A stretch of DNA of 64,000 bases from Anthopleura xanthogrammica (taxonomy: Eukaryota; Cnidaria; Anthozoa; Actiniaria; Actiniidae): assembly GCA_964019055.1 (NCBI GenBank), contig OZ025207.1, forward strand, positions 5,879,501-5,943,500, written 5' to 3'. The notes under the pieces were generated by a model that did no database searches, had not been told where the DNA came from, and was given only the letters and a program-made list of their open reading frames with translations. Shown piece by piece: positions 1-9,909 of this stretch (the stretch's first letter is position 1; every line of letters begins with the position of its first letter). The translations under genes were made by a program, and so were the position numbers.

Positions 1-37
1 GTTTGTGCTAAAACCATTAAAGTGCGACTCTTACTTC

Positions 38-155
38 AGCTACGACCATACCACCGAGAAGAAACCGGTTCTCGTCCGATCACCGAAGTAAAACTCGGTA
101 GGGCCAGCCTAGTACTTGGATGGGAGACCGCCTGGGAATAGCTCGTGTTGTAGAC
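38..155 (+). rRNA. 5S ribosomal RNA, copy 1
   Basis: RNA of the large ribosomal subunit, transcribed by RNA polymerase III. It shows the canonical 5S blocks: CTACGACCATACC at the 5' end, TTCTCGTCCGATCACCGAAG, the internal promoter core TAGTACTTGGATGGGAGACC, CGCCTGGGAATA, and a 3' TGTTGTAGAC that closes helix I. A TTTCTTTT run follows as terminator. This copy reads GCTCGTG where most copies read GCTGGTG, which breaks a pair with the CCAGC of the opposite strand. Ends are placed by homology and may shift by 1-3 nt. Confidence 0.93.
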
Positions 156-370
156 TTTCTTTTATTTTACTGTATTCTTTCTGTTTTCATTTTTATTTTT
201 AATACTTTTTTTTCGGTATTCTCTCAGTTCTCATCAATTGTAGATGGGATGGTTCGTTTGTTTGTTTGTTTGTTTGTTTTTTCCGATAAAATTTTTCAAT
301 TTATTTTTCATTAGTTATTTTGATTCACTCTCGGTTTGTGCTAAAACCATTAATGTGCGACTCTTACTTC

Positions 371-488
371 AGCTACGACCATACCACCGAGAACAAACCG
401 GTTCTCGTCCGATCACCGAAGTAAAACTCGGTAGGGCCAGCCTAGTACTTGGATAGGAGACCGCCTGGGAATAGCTGGTGTTGTAGAC
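371..488 (+). rRNA. 5S ribosomal RNA, copy 2
   Basis: Full-length 118-nt copy, 333 bp after copy 1. GGATGGGAG is changed to GGATAGGAG within the internal control region. GCTGGTG near the 3' end keeps the helix intact. Confidence 0.92.
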
Positions 489-703
489 TTTCTTTTAATT
501 TACTGTATTCTTTCTGTTTTCATTTTTATTTTTAATACTTTTTTTTCGGTATTCTCTCAGTTCTCATCATTTGTAGATGGGATTGTTTGTTTGTTTGTTA
601 GTTTGTTTGTTTTCTCCGATAAAGTTTTTCAATTTATTTTTCATTAGTTATTTTGATTCACTCTCGGTTTGTGCTAAAACCATTAAAGTGCGACTCTTAC
701 CTG

Positions 704-821
704 AGCTACGACCATACCACCGAGAACAAACCGGTTCTCGTCCGATCACCGAAGTAAAACTCGGTAGGGCCAGCCTAGTACTTGGATGGGAGACCGCCTG
801 GGAATAGCTGGTGTTGTAGTC
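704..821 (+). rRNA. 5S ribosomal RNA, copy 3
   Basis: Full-length copy with an unaltered promoter core. The base just before the gene differs (CTGAGC instead of TTCAGC), and the 3' end reads GTAGTC instead of GTAGAC. Confidence 0.92.
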
Positions 822-1036
822 TTTCTTTTAATTTACTGTATTCTTTCTGTTTTCATTTTTATTTTTAATACCTTTTTTTCGGTATTCTCTCAGTTCTCAT
901 CAATTGTAGCTGGGATTGTTTGTTTGTTTGTTTAATTGTTTGTTTTCTCCGATAAAGTTTTTCAATTTATTTTCCATTAGTGATTTTGATTCACTCTCGG
1001 TTTGTGCTAAAACCATTAAAGTGCGACTCTTACTTC

Positions 1037-1154
1037 AGCTACGACCATACCACCGAGAAGAAACCGGTTCTCGTCCGATCACCGAAGTAAAACTCGGTAG
1101 GGCCAGCCTAGTACTTGGATGGGAGACCGCCTGGGAATAGCTCGTGTTGTAGAC
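1037..1154 (+). rRNA. 5S ribosomal RNA, copy 4
   Basis: Full-length copy with the same GCTCGTG variant as copies 1 and 6, which unpairs one helix position. The promoter core is unaltered. Confidence 0.92.
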
Positions 1155-1369
1155 TTTCTTTTATTTTACTGTATTCTTTCTGTTTTCATTTTTATTTTTA
1201 ATACTTTTTTTTCGGTATTCTCTCAGTTCTCATCAATTGTAGATGGGATGGTTTGTTTGTTTGTTTGTTTGTTTGTTTTTTCCGATAAAATTTTTCAATT
1301 TATTTTTCATTAGTTATTTTGATTCACTCTCGGTTTGTGCTAAAACCATTAAAGTGCGACTCTTACTTC

Positions 1370-1487
1370 AGCTACGACCATACCACCGAGAAGAAACCGG
1401 TTCTCGTCCGATCACCGAAGTAAAACTCGGTAGGGCCAGCCTAGTACTTGTATGGGAGACCGCCTGGGAATAGCTGGTGTTGTAGAC
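1370..1487 (+). rRNA. 5S ribosomal RNA, copy 5
   Basis: Full-length copy. The internal promoter reads ACTTGTATGGG instead of ACTTGGATGGG, a change shared with copy 8. Confidence 0.92.
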
Positions 1488-1702
1488 TTTCTTTTAATTT
1501 ACTGTATTCTATCGGTTTTCATTTTTATTTTTAATACTTTTTTTTCGGTATTCTCTCAGTTCTCATCAATTGTAGATGGGATGGTTTGTTTGTTTGTTTA
1601 ATTGTTTGTTTTCTCCCATAAAGTTTTTCAATTTATTTTCCATTAGTGATTTTGATTCACTCTCGGTTTGTGCTAAAACCATTAAAGTGCGACTCTTACT
1701 TC

Positions 1703-1820
1703 AGCTACGACCATACCACCGAGAAGAAACCGGTTCTCGTCCGATCACCGAAGTAAAACTCGGTAGGGCCAGCCTAGTACTTGGATGGGAGACCGCCTGG
1801 GAATAGCTCGTGTTGTAGAC
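1703..1820 (+). rRNA. 5S ribosomal RNA, copy 6
   Basis: Full-length copy with the GCTCGTG variant. Together with its spacer and copy 7 it closely matches copies 1-2, which indicates a block duplication. Confidence 0.92.
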
Positions 1821-2035
1821 TTTCTTTTATTTTACTGTATTCTTTCTGTTTTCATTTTTATTTTTAATACTTTTTTTTCGGTATTCTCTCAGTTCTCATC
1901 AATTGTAGATGGGATGGTTCGTTTGTTTGTTTGTTTGTTTGTTTTTTCCGATAAAATTTTTCAATTTATTTTTCATTAGTTATTTTGATTCACTCTCGGT
2001 TTGTGCTAAAACCATTAATGTGCGACTCTTACTTC

Positions 2036-2153
2036 AGCTACGACCATACCACCGAGAACAAACCGGTTCTCGTCCGATCACCGAAGTAAAACTCGGTAGG
2101 GCCAGCCTAGTACTTGGATGGGAGACCGCCTGGGAATAGCTGGTGTTGTAGAC
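2036..2153 (+). rRNA. 5S ribosomal RNA, copy 7
   Basis: Full-length copy with an intact promoter core and GCTGGTG. It is among the copies closest to the array consensus and so is a likely expressed type. Confidence 0.93.
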
Positions 2154-2368
2154 TTTCTTTTAATTTACTGTATTCTTTCTGTTTTCATTTTTATTTTTAA
2201 TACCTTTTTTCCGGTATTCTCTCAGTTCTCATCAATTGTAGCTGGGATTGTTTGTTTGTTTGTTTAATTGTTTGTTTTCTCCGATAAAGTTTTTCAATTT
2301 ATTTTCCATTAGTGATTTTGATTCACTCTCGGTTTGTGCTAAAACCATTAAAGTGCGACTCTTACTTC

Positions 2369-2486
2369 AGCTACGACCATACCACCTAGAAGAAACCGGT
2401 TCTCGTCCGATCACCGAAGTAAAACTCGGTAGGGCCAGCCTAGTACTTGTATGGGAGACCGCCTGGGAATAGCTGGTGTTGTATAC
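2369..2486 (+). rRNA. 5S ribosomal RNA, copy 8
   Basis: Full-length but altered: CCACCTAGAAG, ACTTGTATGGG, and a 3' GTATAC replacing GTAGAC. Several changes hit paired or promoter positions, so it may be a weak or silent copy. Confidence 0.9.
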
Positions 2487-2705
2487 TTTCTTTTAATTTA
2501 CTGTATTCTATCGGTTTTCATTTTTATTTTTAATACTTTTTTTTCGGTATTCTCTCAGTTCTCATCAATTGTAGATGGGATGGTTTGTTTGTTTGTTTGT
2601 TTGTTTGTTTGTTTTTTCCGATAACATTTTTCAATTTATTTTTCATTAGTTATTTTGATTCACTCTCAGTTTGTGCTAAAACCATTAAAGTGCGACTCTT
2701 ACCTG

Positions 2706-2823
2706 AGCTACGACCATACCACGGAGAAGAAACCGGTTCTCGTCCGATCACCGAAGTAAAACTCGGTAGGGCCAGCCTAGTACTTGGATGGGAGACCGCC
2801 TGGGAATAGCTGGTGTTGTAGAT
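2706..2823 (+). rRNA. 5S ribosomal RNA, copy 9
   Basis: Full-length copy, 337 bp after copy 8 because of one extra TTTG in the spacer. It has CCACGGAGAAG, and the 3' end reads GTAGATA. Confidence 0.91.
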
Positions 2824-3038
2824 ATTCTTTTAGTTTACTGTATTCTTTCTGTTTTCATTTTTATTTTTAATACTTTTTTTTCGGTATTCTCTCAGTTCTC
2901 ATCAATTGTAGATGGGATGGTTTGTTTGTTTGTTTAATTGTTTGTTTTTTCCCATAAAATTTTTCAATTTATTTTTCATTAGTTATTTTGATTCACTCTC
3001 GTTTTGTGCTAAAACCATTAAAGTGCGACTCTTACTTC

Positions 3039-3156
3039 AGCTACGACCATACCACCGAGAACAAACCGGTTCTCGTCCGATCAGCGAAGTAAAACTCGGT
3101 AGGGCCAGCCTAGTACTTGGATGGGAGACCGCCTGGGAATAGCTGGTGTTGTAAAC
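3039..3156 (+). rRNA. 5S ribosomal RNA, copy 10
   Basis: Full-length copy with CGATCAGCG in place of CGATCACCG, and 3' GTAAAC in place of GTAGAC. Confidence 0.91.
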
Positions 3157-3371
3157 TTTCTTTTATTTTACTGTATTCTATCGGTTTTCATTTTTATTTT
3201 TAATACTTTTTTTTCGGTATTCTCTCAGTTCTCATCGATTGTAGATGGGATGGTTTGTTTGTTTGTTAGTTTGTTTGTTTTCTCCGATAAAGTTTTTCTA
3301 TTTATTTTCCATTAGTGATTTTGATTCACTCTCGGTTTGTGCTAAAACCATTAAAGTGCGACTCTTACTTC

Positions 3372-3489
3372 AGCTACGACCATACCACCGAGAAGAAACC
3401 GGTTCTCTTCCGATCACCGAAGAAAAAATCGGTAGGGCCAGCCTAGTACTTGGATGGGAGACCGCCTGGGAATAGCTGGTGTTGTAGAC
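3372..3489 (+). rRNA. 5S ribosomal RNA, copy 11
   Basis: Full-length copy with TTCTCTTCCGATC and GAAGAAAAAATCGG in place of TTCTCGTCCGATC and GAAGTAAAACTCGG. It is followed by a spacer that runs into a second spacer with no gene between them. It appears identical to copy 12. Confidence 0.9.
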
Positions 3490-3832
3490 ATTCTTTTAAT
3501 TTACTGTATTCTATCGGTTTTCATTTATATTTTTAATACTTTTTTTTTGGTATTCTCTCAGTTCTCATCAATTTTTGATGGGTTTCTTTTTTTGTTAGTT
3601 CGTTTTCGTTAGTAGACTTTCTTTTATTTTACTGTATTCTATCGGTTTTCATTTTTATTTTTAATACTTTTTTTTCGGTATTCTCTCAGTTCTCATCGAT
3701 TGTAGATGGGATGGTTTGTTTGTTTGTTAGTTTGTTTGTTTTCTCCGATAAAGTTTTTCTATTTATTTTCCATTAGTGATTTTGATTCACTCTCGGTTTG
3801 TGCTAAAACCATTAAAGTGCGACTCTTACTTC

Positions 3833-3950
3833 AGCTACGACCATACCACCGAGAAGAAACCGGTTCTCTTCCGATCACCGAAGAAAAAATCGGTAGGGCC
3901 AGCCTAGTACTTGGATGGGAGACCGCCTGGGAATAGCTGGTGTTGTAGAC
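3833..3950 (+). rRNA. 5S ribosomal RNA, copy 12
   Basis: Full-length copy carrying the same private variants as copy 11. It lies 461 bp downstream rather than 333 bp, as part of a duplicated gene-plus-double-spacer unit. Confidence 0.9.
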
Positions 3951-4290
3951 ATTCTTTTAATTTACTGTATTCTATCGGTTTTCATTTATATTTTTAATAC
4001 TTTTTTTTTGGTATTCTCTCAGTTCTCATCAATTTTTGATGGGTTTCTTTTTTTGTTAGTTCGTTTTCGTTAGTAGACTTTCTTTTATTTTACTGTATTC
4101 TAATTGTTTTCTTTCTGATTTTTAATACTTTTTTTTTCGGTATTCTCTCAGTTCTTATCAATTGTAGATGGGTTAGTTTGTTTGTTTGTTTGTTTGTTTT
4201 CTCCCATAAAGTTTTTCAATTTATTTTCCATTAGTGATTTTGATTCACTCTCGGTTTTAGCTAAAAACATTAAAGTTCGACTCTTACTTC

Positions 4291-4412
4291 AGCTACGACC
4301 ACTCATACCACCGAGAAGAAACCGGTTCTCGTCCGATCACCGAAGTAAAACTCGGTAGGGCCAGCCTAGTACTTGGATGGGAGACCGCCTTAGAATAGCT
4401 GGTGTTGTAGAC
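4291..4412 (+). rRNA. 5S ribosomal RNA, copy 13, with insertion
   Basis: About 122 nt. A 4-nt insertion (ACTC type) lies after CGACC near the 5' end, and CGCCTTAGAATAG replaces CGCCTGGGAATAG. Both should disturb folding, so this copy is probably a pseudogene although the promoter core is intact. Confidence 0.85.
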
Positions 4413-4624
4413 TTTCTTTTATTTTACTGTATTCTATCTTTTTTCATTTTTTATTTTAATACTTTTTTTTTCGGTATTCTCTCAGTTTTTATGAATTGTA
4501 GATGGGTTAGTTTGTTTGTTAGTTTGTTTGTTTTCTCCCATAAAGTTTTTCAATTTATTTTCCATTAGTGATTTTGATTCACTCTCGGTTTGAGCTAAAA
4601 ACATTAAAGTGCGACTCTTACTTC

Positions 4625-4742
4625 AACTACGACCATACAACCGAGAAGAAACCGGTTCTCGTTCGATCACCGAAGTAAAACTCGGTAGGGCCAGCCTAGT
4701 ACTTGGATGGGAGACCGCCTGGGAATAGCTGGTGTTGTACAC
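4625..4742 (+). rRNA. 5S ribosomal RNA, copy 14
   Basis: Full length but divergent: AACTACGACC at the start, CATACAACC, TCGTTCGATC, and 3' GTACAC. It is the last copy before the break at 4789. Confidence 0.87.
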
Positions 4743-4788
4743 TTTCTTTTATTTTATTGTATTCTATTTGTTTTCTTTTTGATTTTTA

Positions 4789-5883
4789 CAGAGCATTATT
4801 TTTTATATAATTTTGAGTTTAAACTGGATTTTGTTAAACAACGTTACAATCATAAGTTGGTTGAAGCCAGTAGCGGCATTAATGATGTTTGTACAACCGA
4901 CATGCGTTTTATAGCCTGGCAGAACGGCCCTTACGTATCATTGCTTTTAATAACGCTTATATTAGCTCATTTATTCAAAATTACATATATGCAGAGTTGA
5001 ATTCATTGCTTTATTCCGTTTTGTTTAGTATTATCACTCTCAAACTGGTAATTTTTGCAAGATTATCACATTAGGCCTTTGTTGTTGTCGTTGTGTTACT
5101 GCGGGAATGTAACCGGAAGTCATTGTTGTAGTTCAGTATGATAGTTTCTTGAATATTATCATCTCAATGTTTACAAAACTTATACTTCTGCAGTCGAATT
5201 ACGACCAAAAATTGAAAAACAGTCAATTAGAGACATAGAATATATTTTAGGAGCAGTTTAGGCCTATCATCTTGGTAACGCTCAAGTGTTAGATTGCGTT
5301 ACGACAGGTCAAAGTAGTGCTTAGAACTCTTCCTCTAGAAGTCAGGCTTTTTGCGGGCCAAGTTAGATATTTTGTGGTGACTTAGTATGATAGTTGAGCT
5401 TTAAGGAAAAATTATTTTTTTTGTAATATTATATAGTGCATTGGAGAATGATTGCATTGGATTTGCCCGTAATTCCATGTTTTCTCAAGCAGCTCCAAAG
5501 TGCCCTTACCTTAGTAAGAAAATAAAAAGAAATAAATTGGCTGTATAGCTCAAATTAAGTCTGTTCATAGATTAATAATAGATAAATCAGTTGTGAGTTT
5601 TTAAATTTCGAACGGGGTTTCAATCGGTCGTGAGCGGTTATCAAAGATGCACCATTTTTCACGCATTTCGAGGGCCGCCAGACACGCTCGGACGTGAATT
5701 TCAACTTTTCTCGATTTCGCCAAAAATAAAAATCGGCCAAACCTTTAAATATTTTTTTCGAAAATAGTTTACCCTAAGGGTCTTTTGGGCAAAGTATAAA
5801 GAAATCAAAATTTTTACAACTGTCGAACGATTCTCGATTTTTACAGACAGTCGCTCTTAATCTCTGTCCCTCCAACTCAAGCA
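4789..5883. other. Unidentified insertion body breaking the 5S array
   Basis: The 5S spacer stops after GATTTTTA at ~4788 and resumes at ~6369, so 4789-6368 is foreign to the array. This first part has no recognisable domain. The longest reading frames are about 97 and 61 codons and look fortuitous. It ends just before a short coding remnant that resembles an LTR-retrotransposon terminus, so at least its right part may be degraded retroelement interior. Confidence 0.5.
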
Positions 5884-6075
5884 ATGGAGTCTCCAGCCAA
5901 CTACGGCGGCACTGAGGAACACTCCGCCGATAAGAATGACAACAACCCTCAAGAGCCTCCTACCACCCATGAGACACCTACCCTCGGCGTCCCAGAGGTA
6001 CCGGCAGCGCCTTATCAAACACGTGCTGGAAGAGTCACCAGAACCCCAACCTACTTAAAGGATTATCAGACCTGA
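5884..6075 (+). pseudogene. C-terminal fragment of an LTR-retrotransposon polyprotein
   Basis: A 63-codon frame, rich in Pro, Glu and Thr, ends in a basic patch (YQTRAGRVTRTPTYLKDY) and a stop. Basic tails of this kind are common at the end of gypsy and copia polyproteins. It is followed at ~150 bp by a purine tract and a short LTR-like sequence, which supports this reading. The upstream catalytic domains are missing. Its codon use is more GC-rich than the surrounding DNA. The family cannot be decided. Confidence 0.5.
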
Positions 6076-6211
6076 ACATTACATTCATAACGTACAAACA
6101 TTGAACGAACGTTGTTCATATTTCTTTTTTTCATATATGTTACTGTTCAATCAAATTTATACCATAATCATTTTATTTCTCGTTTTTATTTCGCATCCAC
6201 TCTAAACCTAA

Positions 6212-6222
6212 ACAAGGGGGGA
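6212..6222 (+). other. Polypurine tract
   Basis: ACAAGGGGGGA immediately precedes a TG-starting terminal repeat. This is the expected plus-strand primer position of an LTR element. Confidence 0.55.
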
Positions 6223-6368
6223 TGTAACGATATATGACATGTAACCAGATCCTCAAGGATCATATATCTCTTCTACTGAGCCCAGATTAGTAGTGAATAA
6301 ATCTGTAAATAGACACCCCGTCTATTTGCTTCAACTATTTACTTCGTTTATTACCATACAACGATACA
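6223..6368 (+). repeat. Short 3' LTR (146 bp)
   Basis: Begins TGTAACGATATATGAC right after the purine tract and ends ...CAACGATACA exactly where 5S spacer sequence resumes. Length, TG...CA ends and position fit a 3' LTR. No second copy is present in the window, so the 5' part of the element has been lost. Confidence 0.6.
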
Positions 6369-6471
6369 GTTAGTTTGTTTTCTCCGATAACGTTTTTCAA
6401 TTTATTTCCCATTATTGATTTTGATTCACTCTCGGTTTGTGCTAAAACCATTAAAGTTCGACTCTTACTTC

Positions 6472-6589
6472 AGCTACGACCATACAACCAAGAAGAAACC
6501 GGTTCTCGTCCGATCACCGAAGGAAAACTCGGTAGGGCCAGCCTAGTACTTGGATGGGAGACCGCCTGGGAATAGCTGGTGTTGTAGAC
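6472..6589 (+). rRNA. 5S ribosomal RNA, copy 15
   Basis: Full-length copy to the right of the insertion, with 5S spacer on both sides. Variants are CATACAACCAAG and GAAGGAAAACTCGG. The promoter core and GCTGGTG are intact. Confidence 0.9.
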
Positions 6590-6804
6590 TTTCTTTTATT
6601 TTACTGTATTCTATCGGTTTTCATTTTTCTTTTTTATACTTTTTTTTCGGTATTCTCTCAGTTCTCATCGATTGTAGATGGGATGGTTTGTTTGTTTGTT
6701 AGTTTGTTTGTTTTCTCCGATAAAGTTTTTCAATTTATTTTCAATTAGTGATTTTTATTCACTCTCGGTTTGTGCTAAAACCATTAAAGTGCGACTCTTA
6801 CTTC

Positions 6805-6879
6805 AGTACGACCATACCACCGAGAAGAAACCGGTTGTCGTCCGATCACCGAAGTAAAACTCGGTAGGGGCAGCCTAGT
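6805..6879 (+). pseudogene. Truncated 5S rRNA, copy 16
   Basis: Starts AGTACGACC (one C deleted) and runs only to GGGGCAGCCTAGTT, where LINE-like sequence begins. The 3' third, including most of the internal promoter, is missing. It marks the broken edge of the array. Confidence 0.88.
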
Positions 6880-7687
6880 TAAGAAGACAATGTGTAGGCG
6901 AAAAAAAAATCCTCCAACCCCGATGTCATGGAAACATTTCGCAAATTTAGGCGAAGAATAAAGAACTGGATTCGTATCGAAAGGAAAAAGTATATTACGG
7001 GAATAGCCAATGAAGTTCATTCAAACGCAAAGCGTGTTTGGTCCTACTTTTCATTCAGGAACAAGAATAAATCTGTTTCCGAAAAAGTAACTTATAAGGG
7101 AGTCATAATTTCAGATGATCGCGCTTGAGCAAATGCCTTCAATGACTTTTTTCGATCTGTATTCAAAGATCACTCCTTCCGCAAATTTGATAAAGAATGT
7201 GGCTGTCATCCTGCAATAAACAAAACGCTAGAAACTATTCAAGTCACAACTACTGAAGTACTCAAACTTTTGACTTCATTAGAACGATTTCACATAAGCG
7301 TTTTTAACATGCAAATAAGTTTTGTCGAGTATTTAACATGCAAATTAGTTGTCATCTCGAAGTGAGGCAAGCGCACGCAAATAGCTCCACGGCTCATTGA
7401 CTGCGATCCGATTCTTGTGGGAAAAAAAGAACCCATGACTAGAAATTTCTAATTTATGTTAGGTATCTTTAGTTCGAAATAACGTAGTCGCTAAAAACAA
7501 TTTTTTGTCTTTCTTTCAAAAGTTATATTATTTTTATTTCACCAAAAGGATATATGTACTACAATTAGTAAAAAGCTTAGACACGCTTAGAATGCACAAA
7601 TCAATTTTTGAACATTATTACAGCTAGGAAAGCTTTCCAGTTTTTATTCAAATAACATTAACAGCATTAAACGCAAAAGCAAAAGCC

Positions 7688-8410
7688 CTACTCACAGTAA
7701 ACTCTAAGGCTTAGCTGATTTGTCTCTTTCGTGAGCAAGTTACTCACTTTATCGAGGGTTTCCATTGCTTTCTTGCACATGGTTGTGTGTGCCTGCTGGG
7801 CCTCTTTCGCCACTTCTGTAGCTGTCTTTTTCTTTTTTTGCTTTTCTTCTTCTTCGTTTTCTGACGAGAAGACTACGAAGTTTACGAGCTTTGACTCAAG
7901 TTTTCTTTGGGCCGGCGTGCGCTTAACTGCATAACGCATTTTGTCGCTATCATTTTTTGCTTTTGATAAGACGGTTGTTGATGTGGATGGTGCTGACGAT
8001 GATGGTGGTGCCATTCGTCTCATTATATGTTTCATCCTCGTTATCAGCTTGCTTGCATCACTTTCCGTGTAAATCTTGATTACTCTAGGTGGTAGACCGT
8101 ACTCAAGTACTCGCTTCCTCGCTATTTCGACAACAGCGCTCCAATCCTTTCCGCACACCATGTTATAGCTATCAGACACAAGCTGATCTTCCCTTTCACT
8201 GGCATTCGCCCTTACTCTTCCTGTTTTGGTTGAACCTATTAAATTCAAGAGAGAAGCAAATGATAAGCTTTTAAAAACTGATCTAAACCTTCCATCTGTT
8301 CATGTACTAAATCCGGCGATGCAAACTGAATTACCAGGCTTATCTTGGTTTCCCTGAATTCCATCAAAGTTAGTAGAGGTTCCGTCCGTTTCCTCCCAAG
8401 GTCGCCACAT
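7688..8410 (-). CDS. H1 accessory protein (basic, coiled-coil; Myb-like partner of the transposase)
   Basis: Two exons by eye: 8335-8410 and 7688-8235, with a 99-bp intron (donor GTAATT, acceptor ATAG), giving 207 aa. Exon 1 starts MWRPWEETDG and exon 2 continues STKTGRVRAN. The region KDWSAVVEIARKRV with a spaced Trp suggests a SANT/Myb-type fold, weakly. It is followed by a Ser/Thr-rich linker, MRYAVKRTPAQRK, an acidic EEEE run, KKKK and a C-terminal helix with AKEAQQAHTTMCKKA. The H2 protein (55466-56083) is clearly homologous over its length. In Harbinger transposons such a partner aids nuclear import and DNA binding of the transposase; that role is inferred here. Confidence 0.72.
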
Positions 8411-8678
8411 GTTGTAGTCGATATTTATTGGAATAACTTGAAATAAGGAACTTTATACTCGATTTTCGAAGACTGCTGAACACGCATCCGAAAGCTCAAC
8501 AGCGAATACGAAGATAAGGTACCTGCTGGAATCACATGCTCACACTTGATTACACTTGCTGGAATTTAAAGCAAACTGTGAATTTCACAGTTCTGCTAAT
8601 TTTAACATGTGGAACACATGAAATAAACTCTACTCGTGCGTGCGTCGCAAGTAAAACTTGCTTGTTGAGTGTATAATT
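8411..8678. promoter_or_regulatory. Divergent intergenic region of H1
   Basis: A 268-bp gap lies between the start codons of the accessory gene and the transposase, so it should hold both promoters. It is AT-rich, with no clear TATA box at a standard distance. Confidence 0.35.
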
Positions 8679-9725
8679 ATGGATCTAGTACAACTTAGGA
8701 TGATTCTTTTGAACTTTCTGGCTATTTGTCTTCTTTTTGTTGCATTACAACCACCTTTGGCTTATCAGCACTTACCTCTCGTCCAGCGATTGTTTCCTGG
8801 CTTTCATGGTCACCCATACAACGGAAGGGACGTATACTCTCTTATCTGCGGGCAGTCATGGCACTTTTGGAGAAACACTGGTGAAACGCCATTATCATTT
8901 TTGCAATTAGTAAGGGATTTAACACCTACACTGAATCAACTAAACGTCCATGGTGTTCCGCGGATGAGATTAAGGCGCCAAAACTTAAATCTGACTAACC
9001 AGATTTTGCTGGTACTTATATGGCTTAGAAAATACCCCCACATTGACACACTAGCGTTATTGTTTGATATTGATCCTGCTTCTATTGTTCGAATTATTTA
9101 CAAGATCCTACCAGAGCTATGGAGACATTTCCATAACCAGATCAACTGGGCTAACAATTTAGAATGGCTGAATATGATGGGAAACTGGCCAGAGTTTCCG
9201 ACTGCTGTTGGGTCAATTGACGCACCCCCACATGAGATCTATCGCCCGATAACAGAGCCGCAGCGACTGTTTTATAGTGGACATCGCCATTATCACTGCT
9301 TTAATACCCAGTTAATTCTTGACAATCACGGGCATTTACGCCACGTTCATGCAGGTTTTATGGGAAGTATGGCTGACGCGAATGCCTACAGGCACATGCT
9401 GCCAATTGGCCCCGGGTTACCACTAAGTATACCTCCTGGCGCACAATTTCTGGCCGATAAAGCTTTCCCCGATGGTGGACCGCTTTTAACGCCCATCAGG
9501 GCTAATCAGATGCGCCTCCTGAACAATCGAGGCAGACGACGTGCGCGTAAGTTCAACCGACTACTGGGGAAAAGACGAACTAAAATAGAACATGTTTTTA
9601 AAGAACTGAAAACATTTAAGGCCATAGGTGGCTTATGGAGACATCCACGATGGTTAATGCCAGTATGCATTGAACTTTGCGCTTTCTTGGCAGAAAGGCG
9701 TGTTAGACTTTTCGAAAAAATTTAA
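8679..9725 (+). CDS. H1 DDE_4-type (PIF/Harbinger-like) transposase
   Basis: 348 aa, uninterrupted. Start chosen at ATG 8679 (MDLVQLRM) because the H2 and H3 transposases also begin MD plus a Leu-rich stretch. Residues ~10-25 are strongly hydrophobic. Then come GFHGHPYNGRDVYSL, a helical region with WLRKYPHIDTLA, and the catalytic core: D181 in GSIDAPPHEIY, D234 in GSMADANAY, D260 in FLADKAFP and E304 in KIEHVFKELK. This matches the RNase-H-like DDE_4 family that cuts transposon ends. Length is typical of Harbinger transposases. All acidic residues are present and there is no frameshift, so the protein could be active. An ISL2EU/Spy-type relative is an alternative class. Confidence 0.88.
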   Translation: MDLVQLRMILLNFLAICLLFVALQPPLAYQHLPLVQRLFPGFHGHPYNGRDVYSLICGQSWHFWRNTGETPLSFLQLVRDLTPTLNQLNVHGVPRMRLRRQNLNLTNQILLVLIWLRKYPHIDTLALLFDIDPASIVRIIYKILPELWRHFHNQINWANNLEWLNMMGNWPEFPTAVGSIDAPPHEIYRPITEPQRLFYSGHRHYHCFNTQLILDNHGHLRHVHAGFMGSMADANAYRHMLPIGPGLPLSIPPGAQFLADKAFPDGGPLLTPIRANQMRLLNNRGRRRARKFNRLLGKRRTKIEHVFKELKTFKAIGGLWRHPRWLMPVCIELCAFLAERRVRLFEKI

Positions 9726-9909
9726 AGCAATCATTGTAAATACAGTTTCTGTTAAATTAAATCACAATTGAAATGTTAAACCATCGCTATATAAACGGAT
9801 CTTAAAGCTTTGTATAATTATCAATTTTTTAAATTCATCCAGCCGTGAAACTGCCACAGTGCGAATGTCTTGGTTAGCAAGGTGCAATATATTTATAGCG
9901 ACAACTAAT

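Larger units (their letters stand above)
1..4788 (+). repeat. 5S rDNA tandem array, ~333-bp unit
   Basis: Fourteen 5S genes lie head to tail, spaced 333 bp apart for the first eight steps (one later step is 337 bp from TTTG slippage). Each spacer has a T-rich stretch after the gene, a TTTG microsatellite of variable length, and a conserved gene-proximal block with TTAAAGTGCGACTC just before the gene. Units differ by shared point variants that recur in the same order (units 1-2 resemble units 6-7), so blocks of several units have been copied together. The array reaches the left window edge, so its true size is unknown. A lone full copy and a truncated copy continue at 6369-6879. The spacers carry only short fortuitous reading frames. 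Confidence 0.95.

Noticed and set aside
120..4568. Many 60-76-codon frames across the 5S array
   Set aside because: They repeat with the 333-bp unit, overlap the rRNA genes and are rich in Phe/Leu/Cys from T-rich spacers. They are by-products of the repeat.
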